The notes: a model not told the origin generated them from the letters alone. Shown: positions 33,749-41,946, counted from the first letter of the stretch. The stretch: DNA of 64,000 nt from Pelagibacterium flavum (GCF_025854335.1 NZ_CP107716.1:1295001-1359000), one strand, 5' to 3'. A program made the numbers and translations.

Positions 33749-34648
33749 TTAAGCAGAACAGGCGACGTAGCCGCCATAGCCTACGCGGAGTTCGGATCCG
33801 ATTTCGAACACCATGGTGGCTTCGTTCTGATCAGCATCCCAGCCCTGTGCCTGTTGCTCCGAAGTCAGGCTGATCCGAATGTCGCCCGCTTCATACCGAA
33901 GGGCTCCCTCGGAATTGCTGGCCAACGCCAAGCGAACCAATGCTCCGTTGACTTTGATGAGGGCAGCATCTTCCCCGTCAGCGTCTGGGTTAAAAGCGAA
34001 AACAGGGTTTCCCTCGCTGGTGTAGCGAAACACGCAGCGACGATCTCCATCCAGACCCTCTTCGATCTGGGCATCATCGAGCGTTGCCGGATCCAGACCG
34101 GCGATCTGCGCACCCTCCAATGCGGCTCCTGCCGTCATGAATTCTACGGGTTCGTCGCCGAGCGCGGGATCGATGGCATCGTCAGGCGCACCACTATCGT
34201 CGCGATTCGCAAGGTCACCGATGAGAAACTTCATTTCTGAAATTTCCCGCTCCTGGGCCTCGATGATTTCGTCGGCGAGCTTGCGGACGCGCGGATCGGT
34301 AATCTGGGAGCGTTCAGAGGTCATGATGGCAATTGAGTGATGCGGGATCATTGCCTGCATGTATTCGCTGTCGTCAACGCTGACTTGACTACGCACTAAC
34401 CAGAGCGCCCCCGAAAACACGACGATTGAACCAGCGAAAATGGCGATGTTGAGCTTGGTGTTCTTGTACATCGAGAGCATATACGCCAGCATGATGACGG
34501 CCATGGTGGCACCCATGACCAGCGCCATCCAGGCGCGGGTTTCGCTCCAGAATACGTGCTCGAAAGCATAGGTGTTGAGATACATCAGGCCGAACATGAC
34601 CAGCGTCGACGTGGCGATCATGGCGGCAAAGCGCCAATACATTTTCAT
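33749..34648 (-). CDS. Membrane-bound DUF305 protein with extra C-terminal domain
   Basis: 299 residues: three membrane helices within 1-86, the DUF305 segment with MIPHHSIAIM at 100-109 and EIIEAQEREISEMKFLI, then an unusual 140-residue C-terminal domain (RCVFRYTSEGNPVFAF, IRISLTSEQQAQGW, LRVGYGGYVAC). The tail resembles small secreted domains found on their own elsewhere, so this may be a fusion. Metal binding through HH is likely; function unproven. Confidence 0.82.
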   Translation of the reverse strand: MKMYWRFAAMIATSTLVMFGLMYLNTYAFEHVFWSETRAWMALVMGATMAVIMLAYMLSMYKNTKLNIAIFAGSIVVFSGALWLVRSQVSVDDSEYMQAMIPHHSIAIMTSERSQITDPRVRKLADEIIEAQEREISEMKFLIGDLANRDDSGAPDDAIDPALGDEPVEFMTAGAALEGAQIAGLDPATLDDAQIEEGLDGDRRCVFRYTSEGNPVFAFNPDADGEDAALIKVNGALVRLALASNSEGALRYEAGDIRISLTSEQQAQGWDADQNEATMVFEIGSELRVGYGGYVACSA

Positions 34649-34704
34649 GAAACTTCTCCGATCGAAATGAATCCAAATGATTTGCGGACCTGCTTAGGTC
34701 CGGT

Positions 34705-35043
34705 TCATCTCGGCGGAGGTGGATCAATGCCTGTATTGTTAGCTGGTGGCGCTGGGAAAGCCCAATGATCGACCAATGTCTGCTTTTCGTCGGTATTTAT
34801 GTTGATACCGGCGGGCAGCACAGCGGAGGTGGCGCAATGGAGATCGAAGGCGTTGCCAGACCCGGCGTGATGAGCCTGGCTTAATTCACCTGGCGTATTT
34901 TGACCGAGCGACTCAGCATCTTGCGTGGGGGCGAGAAGGAATGTGTGTTCGCTTTGGCAAACTGCCCCAATCGCGGGCAGGGCCGTCAAGACCATCATGA
35001 GAAAGCCCAGCGATATTGCCCTGCGGAAGCGCATAAGGGTCAT
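34705..35043 (-). CDS. Small secreted protein ending DPPPPR (member 5)
   Basis: 112 residues from an ATG inside the stop of the glutaredoxin-MauE gene (ATGA). Signal peptide (RRAISLGFLMMVLTALPAIGA), a mixed polar middle with HHAGSGNAFDLHC and the end WAFPAPPANNTGIDPPPPR. The DPPPPR end is nearly that of member 3. Coupling to a redox-type membrane protein hints at a shared role in periplasmic thiol or copper chemistry. Confidence 0.65.
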   Translation of the reverse strand: MTLMRFRRAISLGFLMMVLTALPAIGAVCQSEHTFLLAPTQDAESLGQNTPGELSQAHHAGSGNAFDLHCATSAVLPAGININTDEKQTLVDHWAFPAPPANNTGIDPPPPR

Positions 35044-35780
35044 AGCATCCTCATCATCCACAGCGCCATGGCCACCATCATCACGTTCTCGGTCAGGGAC
35101 ACGAAGCCCAAGGGGACGTTGCTGTTTCCGCCGACGCAAGCGCATTTGAGATCGCGCTTGTCGATATAGACGGCTTTGAATACTGAAATGGCACCAATGG
35201 TGCCGATGACGAGGGCGACGGGGATCGCGATCCAGAGCAGAGCGCCTGCGATCATCAGAACGCCGGCGAGCGCTTCCCCGAAAGGATAGAAGTAGGCGTA
35301 AGGGACGTAGCGTTGCGCTACGAGATCGTATCCGAGGAACGTGTTTGAAAACGATGAGATGTCACGGAGCTTGAGAACCGCGAGGATGCACATGGAGATG
35401 GCGATGAACCACTCCACGGACCGAATGGTCACAGCGGTGCCGAACGCTGCCCAGGTCGCGGCCAACGCCATTGCCGCAGCCATGGCAAAGACCGCGACTA
35501 CCGGCGTGTAGCTTGTCTCGCCTTCATTTTTGCCTTTGCCAAAGTGCGTTTTGAGGTCGTCGTAACCGCCGACGCGCCTGTCACCAAGAAATGTTTGCGG
35601 CGTGGTATCGACCTGATGCTCTCGCTTGAAAGCGTCGGTCTGCTCCCGAGTTGTCAGCCAGTTGTCCTCAACCTCGTAACCTTCGGACTTCAGCAGATGT
35701 CTCGATTTGAGGCCGAACGGACAGATATGGTCGTCCATCACCATCCGATAAAGTACAGCTTTTCCGGCACTTTTACTCAT
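35040..35780 (-). CDS. Glutaredoxin-MauE/DoxX fusion membrane protein
   Basis: 246 residues from ATG 35780 (AAGGGGG upstream). Residues 1-80 are glutaredoxin-like with CPFG at 20-23 and TPQTFLGDRRVGGYDDL. Residues about 95-246 form a four- to five-helix MauE/DoxX-like domain ending in the Cys pair CAC (DLKCACVGG). MauE-like proteins help form disulfides in periplasmic enzymes; the fused glutaredoxin would supply or remove electrons from the cytoplasmic side. Translationally coupled to small protein member 5. Confidence 0.85.
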   Translation of the reverse strand: MSKSAGKAVLYRMVMDDHICPFGLKSRHLLKSEGYEVEDNWLTTREQTDAFKREHQVDTTPQTFLGDRRVGGYDDLKTHFGKGKNEGETSYTPVVAVFAMAAAMALAATWAAFGTAVTIRSVEWFIAISMCILAVLKLRDISSFSNTFLGYDLVAQRYVPYAYFYPFGEALAGVLMIAGALLWIAIPVALVIGTIGAISVFKAVYIDKRDLKCACVGGNSNVPLGFVSLTENVMMVAMALWMMRML

Positions 35781-36109
35781 AGGTTCGCACCCCCTTTTGA
35801 AATGTAAACGGCCGGGCGGCGGCATGGTTCACGACTTCATCAAGGATAACTCAACGATTTCCACGTCGACGGCGCTGCGGTCCGCGCCCTGAACGAGGGT
35901 CGGCCAAACGGGTGATCTCCAGATTGTGAGTTCAGCAGGGGGTGTGGAGTTCTCTTCCCCACGTTGACGAAGACAGGTGTGCCTTGCGTTTCCTGATTGC
36001 CAGATTGAAACTTTCCGGTCGGGGCATCGTCGCTTCTCCCAGCGGAGAGATTTGTTTCTCTCCGTGGCCCTGTCCGGGTCATCTTGAATTCATCAAGGAG
36101 AAGAACACC
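35781..36109. other. Intergenic region with a hairpin leader
   Basis: Between divergent genes. An 8-bp stem CGGAGAGA/TCTCTCCG (36043-36064) lies in the leader of the truncated secreted-protein gene. No other feature is recognised. Confidence 0.45.
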
Positions 36110-36382
36110 ATGCTGAAACAATCGATAGTCGCGTTGGCGCTTGGTTCGAGTGCATTGATCGCGGGTCCTGCACTGGCCGATCATCTCAATATTGCAACGG
36201 ACGGCATTCAGGTCGATGGCGATACGTTGACTATACCCTCGGTCCTCATCGATGAACCTGGCTTCGTGGTCATTCACGAGGTTCTCGATGGTCAACCCGT
36301 GGTGCCGGCCTCGATCGGCCATGCATATGTGGAAGGCGGAACGTTCGGGCGTTGCGCCCGAACCGTAAGCGCCTTGCCATAG
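36110..36382 (+). pseudogene. Truncated secreted DUF7282-like protein at island junction
   Basis: ATG 36110 with AAGGAG upstream; signal peptide (QSIVALALGSSALIAGPALA) then LTIPSVLIDEPGFVVIHEVLDGQPVVPASIGHAYVEGGT, a pattern I associate with DUF7282-type secreted domains. Family members normally continue for a similar length again. Here the frame turns into unrelated sequence after about residue 80 and ends at 36382 inside the opposing LysR gene. It looks cut by a recombination event. Confidence 0.6.
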
Positions 36383-37338
36383 CGTGAGCGGCCCGCGAGC
36401 AGATAAGCGACCGACACGAAGCGGCGTAGTGCAGGGTTGTCGTTGTCGGGTGACCAAACCGCACTGAACGGGACAACATCCTCGCATGCGGTAAGCGGCC
36501 GAAAGACCAGGCCGGGCCTGCGCACCTCTGTCCATACGGAGGAGACGAGCGTGATACCTTGGCCGAGTGCGACGAGGCTCATCAAGGTCTCCTGAGAGCA
36601 GGGTTTATGCTCCACTCTCGGATAAGTGCTGTAGTCGGCGACTCGTCGCACGATGTAGTCGTGGACCTCCGGGCCTGGCTCACGTCTGGTTACGATGAAT
36701 TGCTCGTCCCGCAACATCGGCCAATCGACCCGCTCGTAGCTCGAAAGAGGATGGCCGACCGGCAGCGCCACGTGGACCCGCTCCTGCCACAGTTCGGCGC
36801 TCTCGCAATCGGGAATCTCCCCGCTACCAGAAAAGAAGGCGACGTCGAGTTGTCGAGAACGCAGGGCCGCCACGTGATCCCGCCGACCGCCATCGTAGAC
36901 TTCGACTGCCACCTCCGGATGCTTCGACGAATAGTCGAGCAACAGATTTCGCATGAACCCGCCCGCTATCGAAACGATGATGCCAACCCGAACGGTGCCA
37001 GCAGCCACACGGCCGGCGGCGCCCGCCGCTCGAAATGCTGATCCGATCTGCCTCACCGCTGGAACGACCTGATCCAGAAAATGTGCGCCAGCGTCCGTCA
37101 GTCGAACCCCCGACGAGCCTCTCTCAAAGAGCGCGACCCCGATTTCGTCCTCGAGGTCCCTCACGCCCCGGCTCACGCTCGACGGATGTGCATCAAGAGC
37201 TTCTGCGGCGCGGCGAAAGCTCAGATATTCGGCCGCTGCCAGCACGTAGCGAAGTGCGCGAAGATCGAGGGGCGGGCTCTCCTCTGGATGCCCTTCATTC
37301 CGGACTTGCATGTGCCGCTCGCGCCGATCGTCGTTCAT
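36292..37338 (-). CDS. LysR-family transcriptional regulator
   Basis: 348 residues from ATG 37338 (GGAGG upstream). HTH region LDLRALRYVLAAAEYLSFRRAAEALDAHPSSVSRGVRDLEDEIGVALFER, then the effector-binding domain (TVRVGIIVSIAGGF, DVAFFSGSGEIPDCE, ALGQGITLVSSVW). The last 30 residues (KALTVRAQRPNVPP..) extend past the family end and run over the truncated neighbour, so the native stop may have been lost at the junction. Target genes unknown; HPSSVSR places it near regulators without metabolic assignment. Confidence 0.85.
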   Translation of the reverse strand: MNDDRRERHMQVRNEGHPEESPPLDLRALRYVLAAAEYLSFRRAAEALDAHPSSVSRGVRDLEDEIGVALFERGSSGVRLTDAGAHFLDQVVPAVRQIGSAFRAAGAAGRVAAGTVRVGIIVSIAGGFMRNLLLDYSSKHPEVAVEVYDGGRRDHVAALRSRQLDVAFFSGSGEIPDCESAELWQERVHVALPVGHPLSSYERVDWPMLRDEQFIVTRREPGPEVHDYIVRRVADYSTYPRVEHKPCSQETLMSLVALGQGITLVSSVWTEVRRPGLVFRPLTACEDVVPFSAVWSPDNDNPALRRFVSVAYLLAGRSRYGKALTVRAQRPNVPPSTYAWPIEAGTTG

Positions 37339-37653
37339 GCTCCCGCCTCCTTTCCCGACGCAGATCCGCCAATCGGCCGCCATGGCAAAGGGAGGTCGGC
37401 TTTCGACATGCGCTCGGGAGGATTGTCCGCAAAGCCGTTCTCACTCGCACGGAGCGAGCGTCGACGATCGCCTTCATTCAGCCGGTGCTGGAACCTGTCG
37501 TGCGGTTTCCGCCACATCGCTAAGCAGGTTAAGATTCGGCAGACGAGAAAATCTTGATCTGGATTAAAGACTTACACGCACGAAGCTTCACCTTATTGGA
37601 TGCAACTTCGACGTCAGAGCAGCGATGGATATGCTGCCGAGAAGGAGAGTATT
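37339..37653. other. Divergent regulatory region LysR / ECF sigma
   Basis: Holds the FNR-like box at 37554-37567 and otherwise no recognised gene. ORFs here lack ribosome sites and overlap on several frames. Confidence 0.5.
37554..37567. promoter_or_regulatory. FNR/FixK-like box, sigma-factor gene
   Basis: TTGATCTGGATTAA, 87 bp before the GTG of the ECF sigma gene. One mismatch from the TTGAT-N4-ATCAA consensus. Confidence 0.7.
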
Positions 37654-38307
37654 GTGGCGCGCGACGAAGATCACGAAGTGCCCGAAGGGACCTGGGAAGG
37701 TGAGGCCGCAAAGCCTCACGACGCGGCAGTGCAACGAGCACTGGTCGAGGCACAGCAGACAATACTGCATTTTCTTCATAGCCGCCTCCGGGACCGGGAC
37801 GAGGCGGAGGAAGTGCTTCAACGCTTCTCCCTGCGCGCACTGGAGCGAGCCTCGCAGCTCCGTGACGTTCGCACCGTGCGCGGTTGGCTGGGCAGGATTC
37901 TCGCGACAACGATCGTCGACCATCAACGTGATGTGATCAGGCGACGCCAACGCGAGGAGGAGCTGGACCCTGAAACCCTGGAAAGCGCGGAGGCCCAGCC
38001 GGACCCCGAGCTGGACGCCGCCATATGCAACTGCCTCTATCGTTTGCTGCCGACCTTGAAGGCCGAATACGCCGACATCATCTGGCGCGCGGACATCCTG
38101 GGCGAGCCGCGTGATCGGCTCGCAGCAAGCCTTGGCACGTCGCTGAACAACGTCACGGTGCGGCTGCACCGCGGGCGTCGCGCATTGCGCAAACGCCTGG
38201 AGGAGATGTGTCGGACCTGTCCCATACACGGCTTTCTCGACTGCCATTGCGAGAAGGCGGAGAAATTTCGAGTGGAACATGCCGCCGTGGCTGGTCACGC
38301 GAAATGA
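37654..38307 (+). CDS. ECF-type sigma factor with C-terminal Cys/His tail
   Basis: 217 residues from a GTG with AAGGAG at good spacing. Sigma region 2 (ALVEAQQTILHFLHSRLRDRDEAEEVLQRFSLRALERA.., VRGWLGRILATTIVDHQR) and region 4 (LPTLKAEYADIIWRADILGEPRDRLAASLGTSLNNVTVRLHRGRRALRKRL) are intact. A tail follows with C186, C189, H192, C197, H198 and C199 (CRTCPIHGFLDCHC). Comparable Cys-rich tails in CorE-type sigma factors sense metals directly; none is beside an anti-sigma gene here. Preceded by an FNR-like box. Confidence 0.83.
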   Translation: MARDEDHEVPEGTWEGEAAKPHDAAVQRALVEAQQTILHFLHSRLRDRDEAEEVLQRFSLRALERASQLRDVRTVRGWLGRILATTIVDHQRDVIRRRQREEELDPETLESAEAQPDPELDAAICNCLYRLLPTLKAEYADIIWRADILGEPRDRLAASLGTSLNNVTVRLHRGRRALRKRLEEMCRTCPIHGFLDCHCEKAEKFRVEHAAVAGHAK

Positions 38308-38346
38308 AGGCGGCCCCTCGCGGCAGCTTCGTCCGGTGACGCGTTC

Positions 38347-39240
38347 ATGCTCACTCGCTCGATACCAATCCTCGTCATGGTTGCCTTTCTCAACGCGCTC
38401 TGCTTTCCGCTTATCACGCTCGGCCTGGAGCACGCGCCTCACATCACCTTCGCCACGCTGCGGGCGATGATTGCCGGCCTCTCGCTGGCACTTGTCGCGG
38501 CCATCCTCGGACGTCCGATTCCCACAGATGTCGGATCGTGGATAGCGCTCGGTGCGATAGGGCTGGGAGCGACCACCTTGGCATATTTCGGTATGTTTCA
38601 CGCTGCGGAGTTCGTATCGCCGGGCCTCGCGACGATCCTGACCAACACCCAGCCGTTAATCGCTGCGGTGCTGGCTTTCGGGGTTCTTTCCGAACGATTG
38701 CGACCGGCGCAATACATGGGTCTGGGGATCGGCTTCCTGGGGATCATCACCGTCGCCATGCCACGGTTCGGTTTCGTGGACGGCATCGGGGAGGTCGCGG
38801 CCCTGTCCTACGCTCTCCTCGCCGCTGTTGGGCTTGCGGTCAGCAACGTGGTGATGAAAACGATCCGCGGCCGCATCGATCCCATCGTCGCAATGGCTGC
38901 ACAGCTCCTCCTCGGCGCGTTGCCTCTTGCGATCCTGGCGCTGCTGACGGAGCAGCCCTCCGAGATCCACCTTTCACCCGGCTTTGCACTCGCGCTGGTC
39001 TTGCTGGCACTCCCCGGAACAGCCCTGTCATACTGGCTTTGGTTCTGGGTGCTCGAACGCATTCCGCTCACCTACGCCAACGCCTTCACGTTCCTTACAC
39101 CTGTGCTTGCGCTTCTGCTTGGGGTCATGGCATTCGATGAACAGGTCGGACCTCTGTTGGTGTTGGGTCTCATTCTGACCTGCATCGGCGTCGTCATCGT
39201 CCAACGGAACAGTCGGGGCCAAATCGCTCCGACCGCCTAG
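38347..39240 (+). CDS. EamA/DMT-superfamily transporter
   Basis: 297 residues with ten membrane helices in two EamA repeats (LGLEHAPHITFATLRAMIAGL.. and AVSNVVMKTI..GTALSYWLWFWVLERIPLTYANAFTFLTPVLALLLG). Exports amino acids or other metabolites across the inner membrane; substrate unknown. Follows the sigma gene by 39 bp on the same strand and may be cotranscribed. Confidence 0.9.
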   Translation: MLTRSIPILVMVAFLNALCFPLITLGLEHAPHITFATLRAMIAGLSLALVAAILGRPIPTDVGSWIALGAIGLGATTLAYFGMFHAAEFVSPGLATILTNTQPLIAAVLAFGVLSERLRPAQYMGLGIGFLGIITVAMPRFGFVDGIGEVAALSYALLAAVGLAVSNVVMKTIRGRIDPIVAMAAQLLLGALPLAILALLTEQPSEIHLSPGFALALVLLALPGTALSYWLWFWVLERIPLTYANAFTFLTPVLALLLGVMAFDEQVGPLLVLGLILTCIGVVIVQRNSRGQIAPTA

Positions 39241-39261
39241 TTCAACCACACGCGCTGCCCT

Positions 39262-40173
39262 TCAAGGCGATCGTCGCTGAAACCACGACATGGCTGTCTG
39301 CGGATCGACGCCGGCGACCTCGATAAGCCGATCGGGGTCCAAGATCCGGAGCCGCCGATAGTGGAAATGGACGATCTTCTCCTTGCGGAGCGTGCTGAGC
39401 ACGCGGTTCACATGGACGAAGGTTAAGCCCGTCGCGTCACCGATCTGCTCCTGGGTCAGCGGGATCGCCATTTCCTCGATACGGTCGCCCGGCCATTGGG
39501 CGCGATACCGGGTGAACAACTCAAGGAGAAGGTGCGCCACGCGCTCGCGCGCCGTCCGGCGTCCGATGCTGGTCATATGGTCGTAGGCCATTGATGTATC
39601 GCGCGCCAAAGCGCTCGCCAGCCGCATGCTCAACTCCGGATCGTCCCGCGAGGCCGCTGCCAGCACGCTGTTCGGGATGACGGAGACGACCACTTCGGTC
39701 AATGCCTGCGCGCTGTAGCTGACCTGGGCGCCCTTGGAGGTTGGCATTCCCATCACCGCGCCCGGCAACGCGAAGTGGACGATCTGCCGCCTTCCGTCCT
39801 CCAGCAGCGTGTAGATCGCGACCCAACCCGATAGGAGGTTGAAGATCGCGGTGTTGGTCTCGCCGATACTGAACAAATCCCGGCCAGCCGCGATCTTGCG
39901 GTCGCCCTTGCGGTGCCGCGGAAGCAGGCGATAGGCGTCGGTCGACGGCGGCAGCCCCGTCGCCGGAGCCCAGGTCTGGCCGTCGTTTCCGTCGCCATCG
40001 CGCTTTGGGCGCCTGCTCAACTCACCGGGCGCAACGCCCGAAGGGCGCTCCGCTTCCCGTGTCACGAATCCTCGAAGAAATGGTCTGCTCCGTCCGCGTT
40101 CAAAATCGTCCCATTCGTCGCGGAAGAGCGACCGGGCTACCTCTCTCGATAAGGACGCTCGATCCCAGCTCAT
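39262..40173 (-). CDS. Crp/Fnr-family regulator without Fe-S cysteines
   Basis: 303 residues from ATG 40173 (CCGGAGG upstream). An 80-residue polar N-terminal extension precedes the cyclic-nucleotide-binding-type beta-roll (IAAGRDLFSIGETNTAIFNLLSGWVAIYTLLEDGRRQIVHFALPG) and winged HTH (IPLTQEQIGDATGLTFVHVNRVLSTLRKEKIV). No cysteine cluster is present, so it is not a direct O2 sensor of FNR type. Its recognition helix reads VHVNR where FNR has VETISR, so it probably does not read TTGAT boxes. Regulator of an unknown signal. Confidence 0.87.
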   Translation of the reverse strand: MSWDRASLSREVARSLFRDEWDDFERGRSRPFLRGFVTREAERPSGVAPGELSRRPKRDGDGNDGQTWAPATGLPPSTDAYRLLPRHRKGDRKIAAGRDLFSIGETNTAIFNLLSGWVAIYTLLEDGRRQIVHFALPGAVMGMPTSKGAQVSYSAQALTEVVVSVIPNSVLAAASRDDPELSMRLASALARDTSMAYDHMTSIGRRTARERVAHLLLELFTRYRAQWPGDRIEEMAIPLTQEQIGDATGLTFVHVNRVLSTLRKEKIVHFHYRRLRILDPDRLIEVAGVDPQTAMSWFQRRSP

Positions 40174-40348
40174 ATTACACCTCCGGGCGCACGGCCCGTT
40201 CCGGCGGCTGCATCCGCAGCCAGCAATGTCCAGAAGAAGAGCCTCGCTCCGCCGCAGCGGCGCCTCCAATGCGTCCTCTGCCAGCTCGCCGAGAGGGAGA
40301 GCGGACACGCGAGCATGTCGGCGTGGTCAGGGCACGCGAGGCAACGAC

Positions 40349-40696
40349 CTAGATGGAGCTGAGGCGCGGGACCGGAGGGTCTCTGCTGAGGATGATCGAT
40401 CGGAGGCAATCATCGCGGAGACCAGGCATGGCGGACGCTTCGAGGGGTCTCCACAGGAACTCGCCACGATGGCCCGGCAGCGGCAACTTGCAGGGTGCGC
40501 ACACCATGGTGCAGCACGACAGTCGGGAGGAGCAGTCGTTGGCGGGAGTCGCTGCGGTCAGAACGACGTCCGCCACAGCGGCCGGCTGAGTGATGGATTG
40601 AAGCGGAGCGAACCTGGCTTCGTGCGCGGACGCCGGCTCCCCTTGCATCAAAAAGGAAACCGTGCAGACGACCAGCAATGCCAGAAACCTGAGCAT
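40349..40696 (-). CDS. Small secreted Cys-rich protein with Pro-rich C-terminus (member 6)
   Basis: 115 residues: signal peptide (MLRFLALLVVCTVSFLMQGEPASA), Cys cluster CSSRLSCCTMVCAPC and end SRDPPVPRLSSI. Cys replaces the His richness of its relatives. Located between the Crp/Fnr gene and an FNR-like box at 40823. Metal binding inferred from composition; family not identified. Confidence 0.55.
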   Translation of the reverse strand: MLRFLALLVVCTVSFLMQGEPASAHEARFAPLQSITQPAAVADVVLTAATPANDCSSRLSCCTMVCAPCKLPLPGHRGEFLWRPLEASAMPGLRDDCLRSIILSRDPPVPRLSSI

Positions 40697-40822
40697 CTGC
40701 CTGTTCCGCTCCGTTAACGACCCCGCGCTCCTTCACGCTTCATCCGACGGCAAGTCTAACCCATCGCACTTGGCGCGCAAGATCACGCCGTCGCACTACA
40801 CGACAATACCGCTCGCGGCGCC

Positions 40823-40836
40823 TTGATCGAGATCAA
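40823..40836. promoter_or_regulatory. Perfect FNR-type box
   Basis: TTGATCGAGATCAA is a perfect TTGAT-N4-ATCAA palindrome, 127 bp before the small secreted Cys-rich protein on the minus strand. Confidence 0.85.
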
Positions 40837-40986
40837 CCGTCTTCGCCGTCCGCTATCAGCCCAGCGAAAGGCTCCCCATCGCCGCTTGCAGATGAGCAGA
40901 CGGCCATCTCTCGCTCGGGTGCCAGATCCGCTTGCGCGGCCTGAGCCGCGAGTGCGAGGTCAACGGATGAGCCTTCGTGGCCTCAC

Positions 40987-41000
40987 TTGATCGAGATTAA
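40987..41000. promoter_or_regulatory. FNR/FixK-like box, NifX-like gene
   Basis: TTGATCGAGATTAA, one mismatch to consensus, 69 bp before the ATG at 41070. Confidence 0.78.
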
Positions 41001-41069
41001 AGTGCGCCGCAGCCGGGGCGATGATAGTGACGGTTCAGTGACAAGTCCGACTGACTTCACGGCCCAGGA

Positions 41070-41417
41070 ATGGCATCGATAGCCTCGCCCTCGTCTGATC
41101 GAAAGCATAGCGTGGCGCTACTCGTCGCCCGCGACCAACGAAGGTATGCGCTGAGCCCGTTTTTCGCCAAGAGCGATGGGCTCCTCGTAGTCGATCCCGT
41201 GGAGCGGCGACGGCGGTATCGTGCCAATGCTCCCCGAACGAACGAGTCTGCGTGCGACCTCATCCTCGCCAGCGGGGCAACTCGTCTCATCTGCGGCTAT
41301 GTGGCCGTTCCCGACCGTGACAGGCTCCGGGCCGCCGGCATCGACATCCGCCTCGGCTCTTGCGCGCGCACCGTCAACGATCTGGTCACCTCGTTCGAGA
41401 GCCTGCCGCCCGCATGA
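41070..41417 (+). CDS. NifX/NafY-like Fe-Mo cofactor-binding domain protein
   Basis: 115 residues. The N-terminal strand ([29 protein letters not shown]) and the C-terminal half ([37 protein letters not shown]) match the dinitrogenase iron-molybdenum cofactor biosynthesis fold (NifX/NifB C-terminal). In non-diazotrophs such proteins bind metal clusters of unknown use. An FNR-like box lies upstream. The ATG at 41070 follows CCAGGA. Confidence 0.7.
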   Translation: MASIASPSSDRKHSVALLVARDQRRYALSPFFAKSDGLLVVDPVERRRRYRANAPRTNESACDLILASGATRLICGYVAVPDRDRLRAAGIDIRLGSCARTVNDLVTSFESLPPA

Positions 41418-41430
41418 GGCCAGCGACCCC

Positions 41431-41470
41431 GAAAAAACGACAAGGGAGGCGCCAAACCGCGCCTCCCTTT
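41431..41470. terminator. Terminator of the leftward DUF305 gene
   Basis: Stem AAGGGAGGCGC (41442-41452) with GCGCCTCCCTT (41459-41469), 11 bp, 6-nt loop; leftward it is followed by GTCGTTTTTTCGG. It lies 20 bp past the expected stop at 41488, supporting that stop. It also serves the convergent NifX-like gene. Confidence 0.88.
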
Positions 41471-41487
41471 CATCCTTGCAGCGACGC

Positions 41488-41882
41488 TTACTCGGGCGCG
41501 TTCGCGCGAAGCCTTCCTCCAATTGGGCGATCTCGGCCTCCTGCGCCGAAACAACATCCTCGGCGAGCTGACGGATTTCCGGATCGGACCCGTGCTCGAG
41601 GACGACGCGCGCCATGTCGATGGCCGCCTGGTGGTGCGGGATCATGCCGCGTGCAAAGTCCACGTCGGGATTGCCGCTATAGTCCATGGTCGACATCGCG
41701 GCGTGCATCGTCTCCATCGCATCGACATAGCCGCGAACCGCCGGATCATCATCGGGCGATACGGAGGTCTCGCCTGCGGCCGGGCCGCCGTGCATCGTGC
41801 TGTGGTCGGCCTGCGACCATGCCGGGATAGACGTGGCAAGGCCGAGACCAGCCCGACAGGTCTCGCGCCGGATTGTCTGCAC
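41488..41882 (-). pseudogene. DUF305 protein with apparent 1-nt frameshift near the end
   Basis: The open frame encodes signal-like [44 protein letters not shown] and [12 protein letters not shown], then leaves the family pattern. Adding one base between 41513 and 41514 restores EEWLRANAPE and the stop at 41488, the usual DUF305 ending, 20 bp before a strong terminator. Otherwise the frame runs on to 41118 through the terminator. The GTG at 41882 is the likeliest start. A sequencing error or a real lesion of the final ten residues are both possible; the metal-binding core is intact. Confidence 0.7.
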
Positions 41883-41932
41883 AGTCTGCGGGATCAGTTT
41901 CCACGGCGATCCGGTCGACTCTTTAACCGAGA

Positions 41933-41946
41933 TCAAGAACGTCGCT
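41933..41946. promoter_or_regulatory. FNR-like box, DUF305 gene
   Basis: TTGATCTCGGTTAA on the minus strand, 50 bp before the DUF305 start at 41882. Confidence 0.7.

Larger units (their letters stand above)
40697..41069. other. Divergent intergenic region with two FNR-like boxes
   Basis: Contains the boxes at 40823-40836 and 40987-41000 and no gene. The rest is unremarkable. Confidence 0.5.

Noticed and set aside
39262..40173. Treating the local Crp/Fnr protein as the regulator of the TTGAT boxes
   Set aside because: Its recognition helix (VHVNR) differs from FNR-type helices at two of three key positions and Fe-S cysteines are missing.
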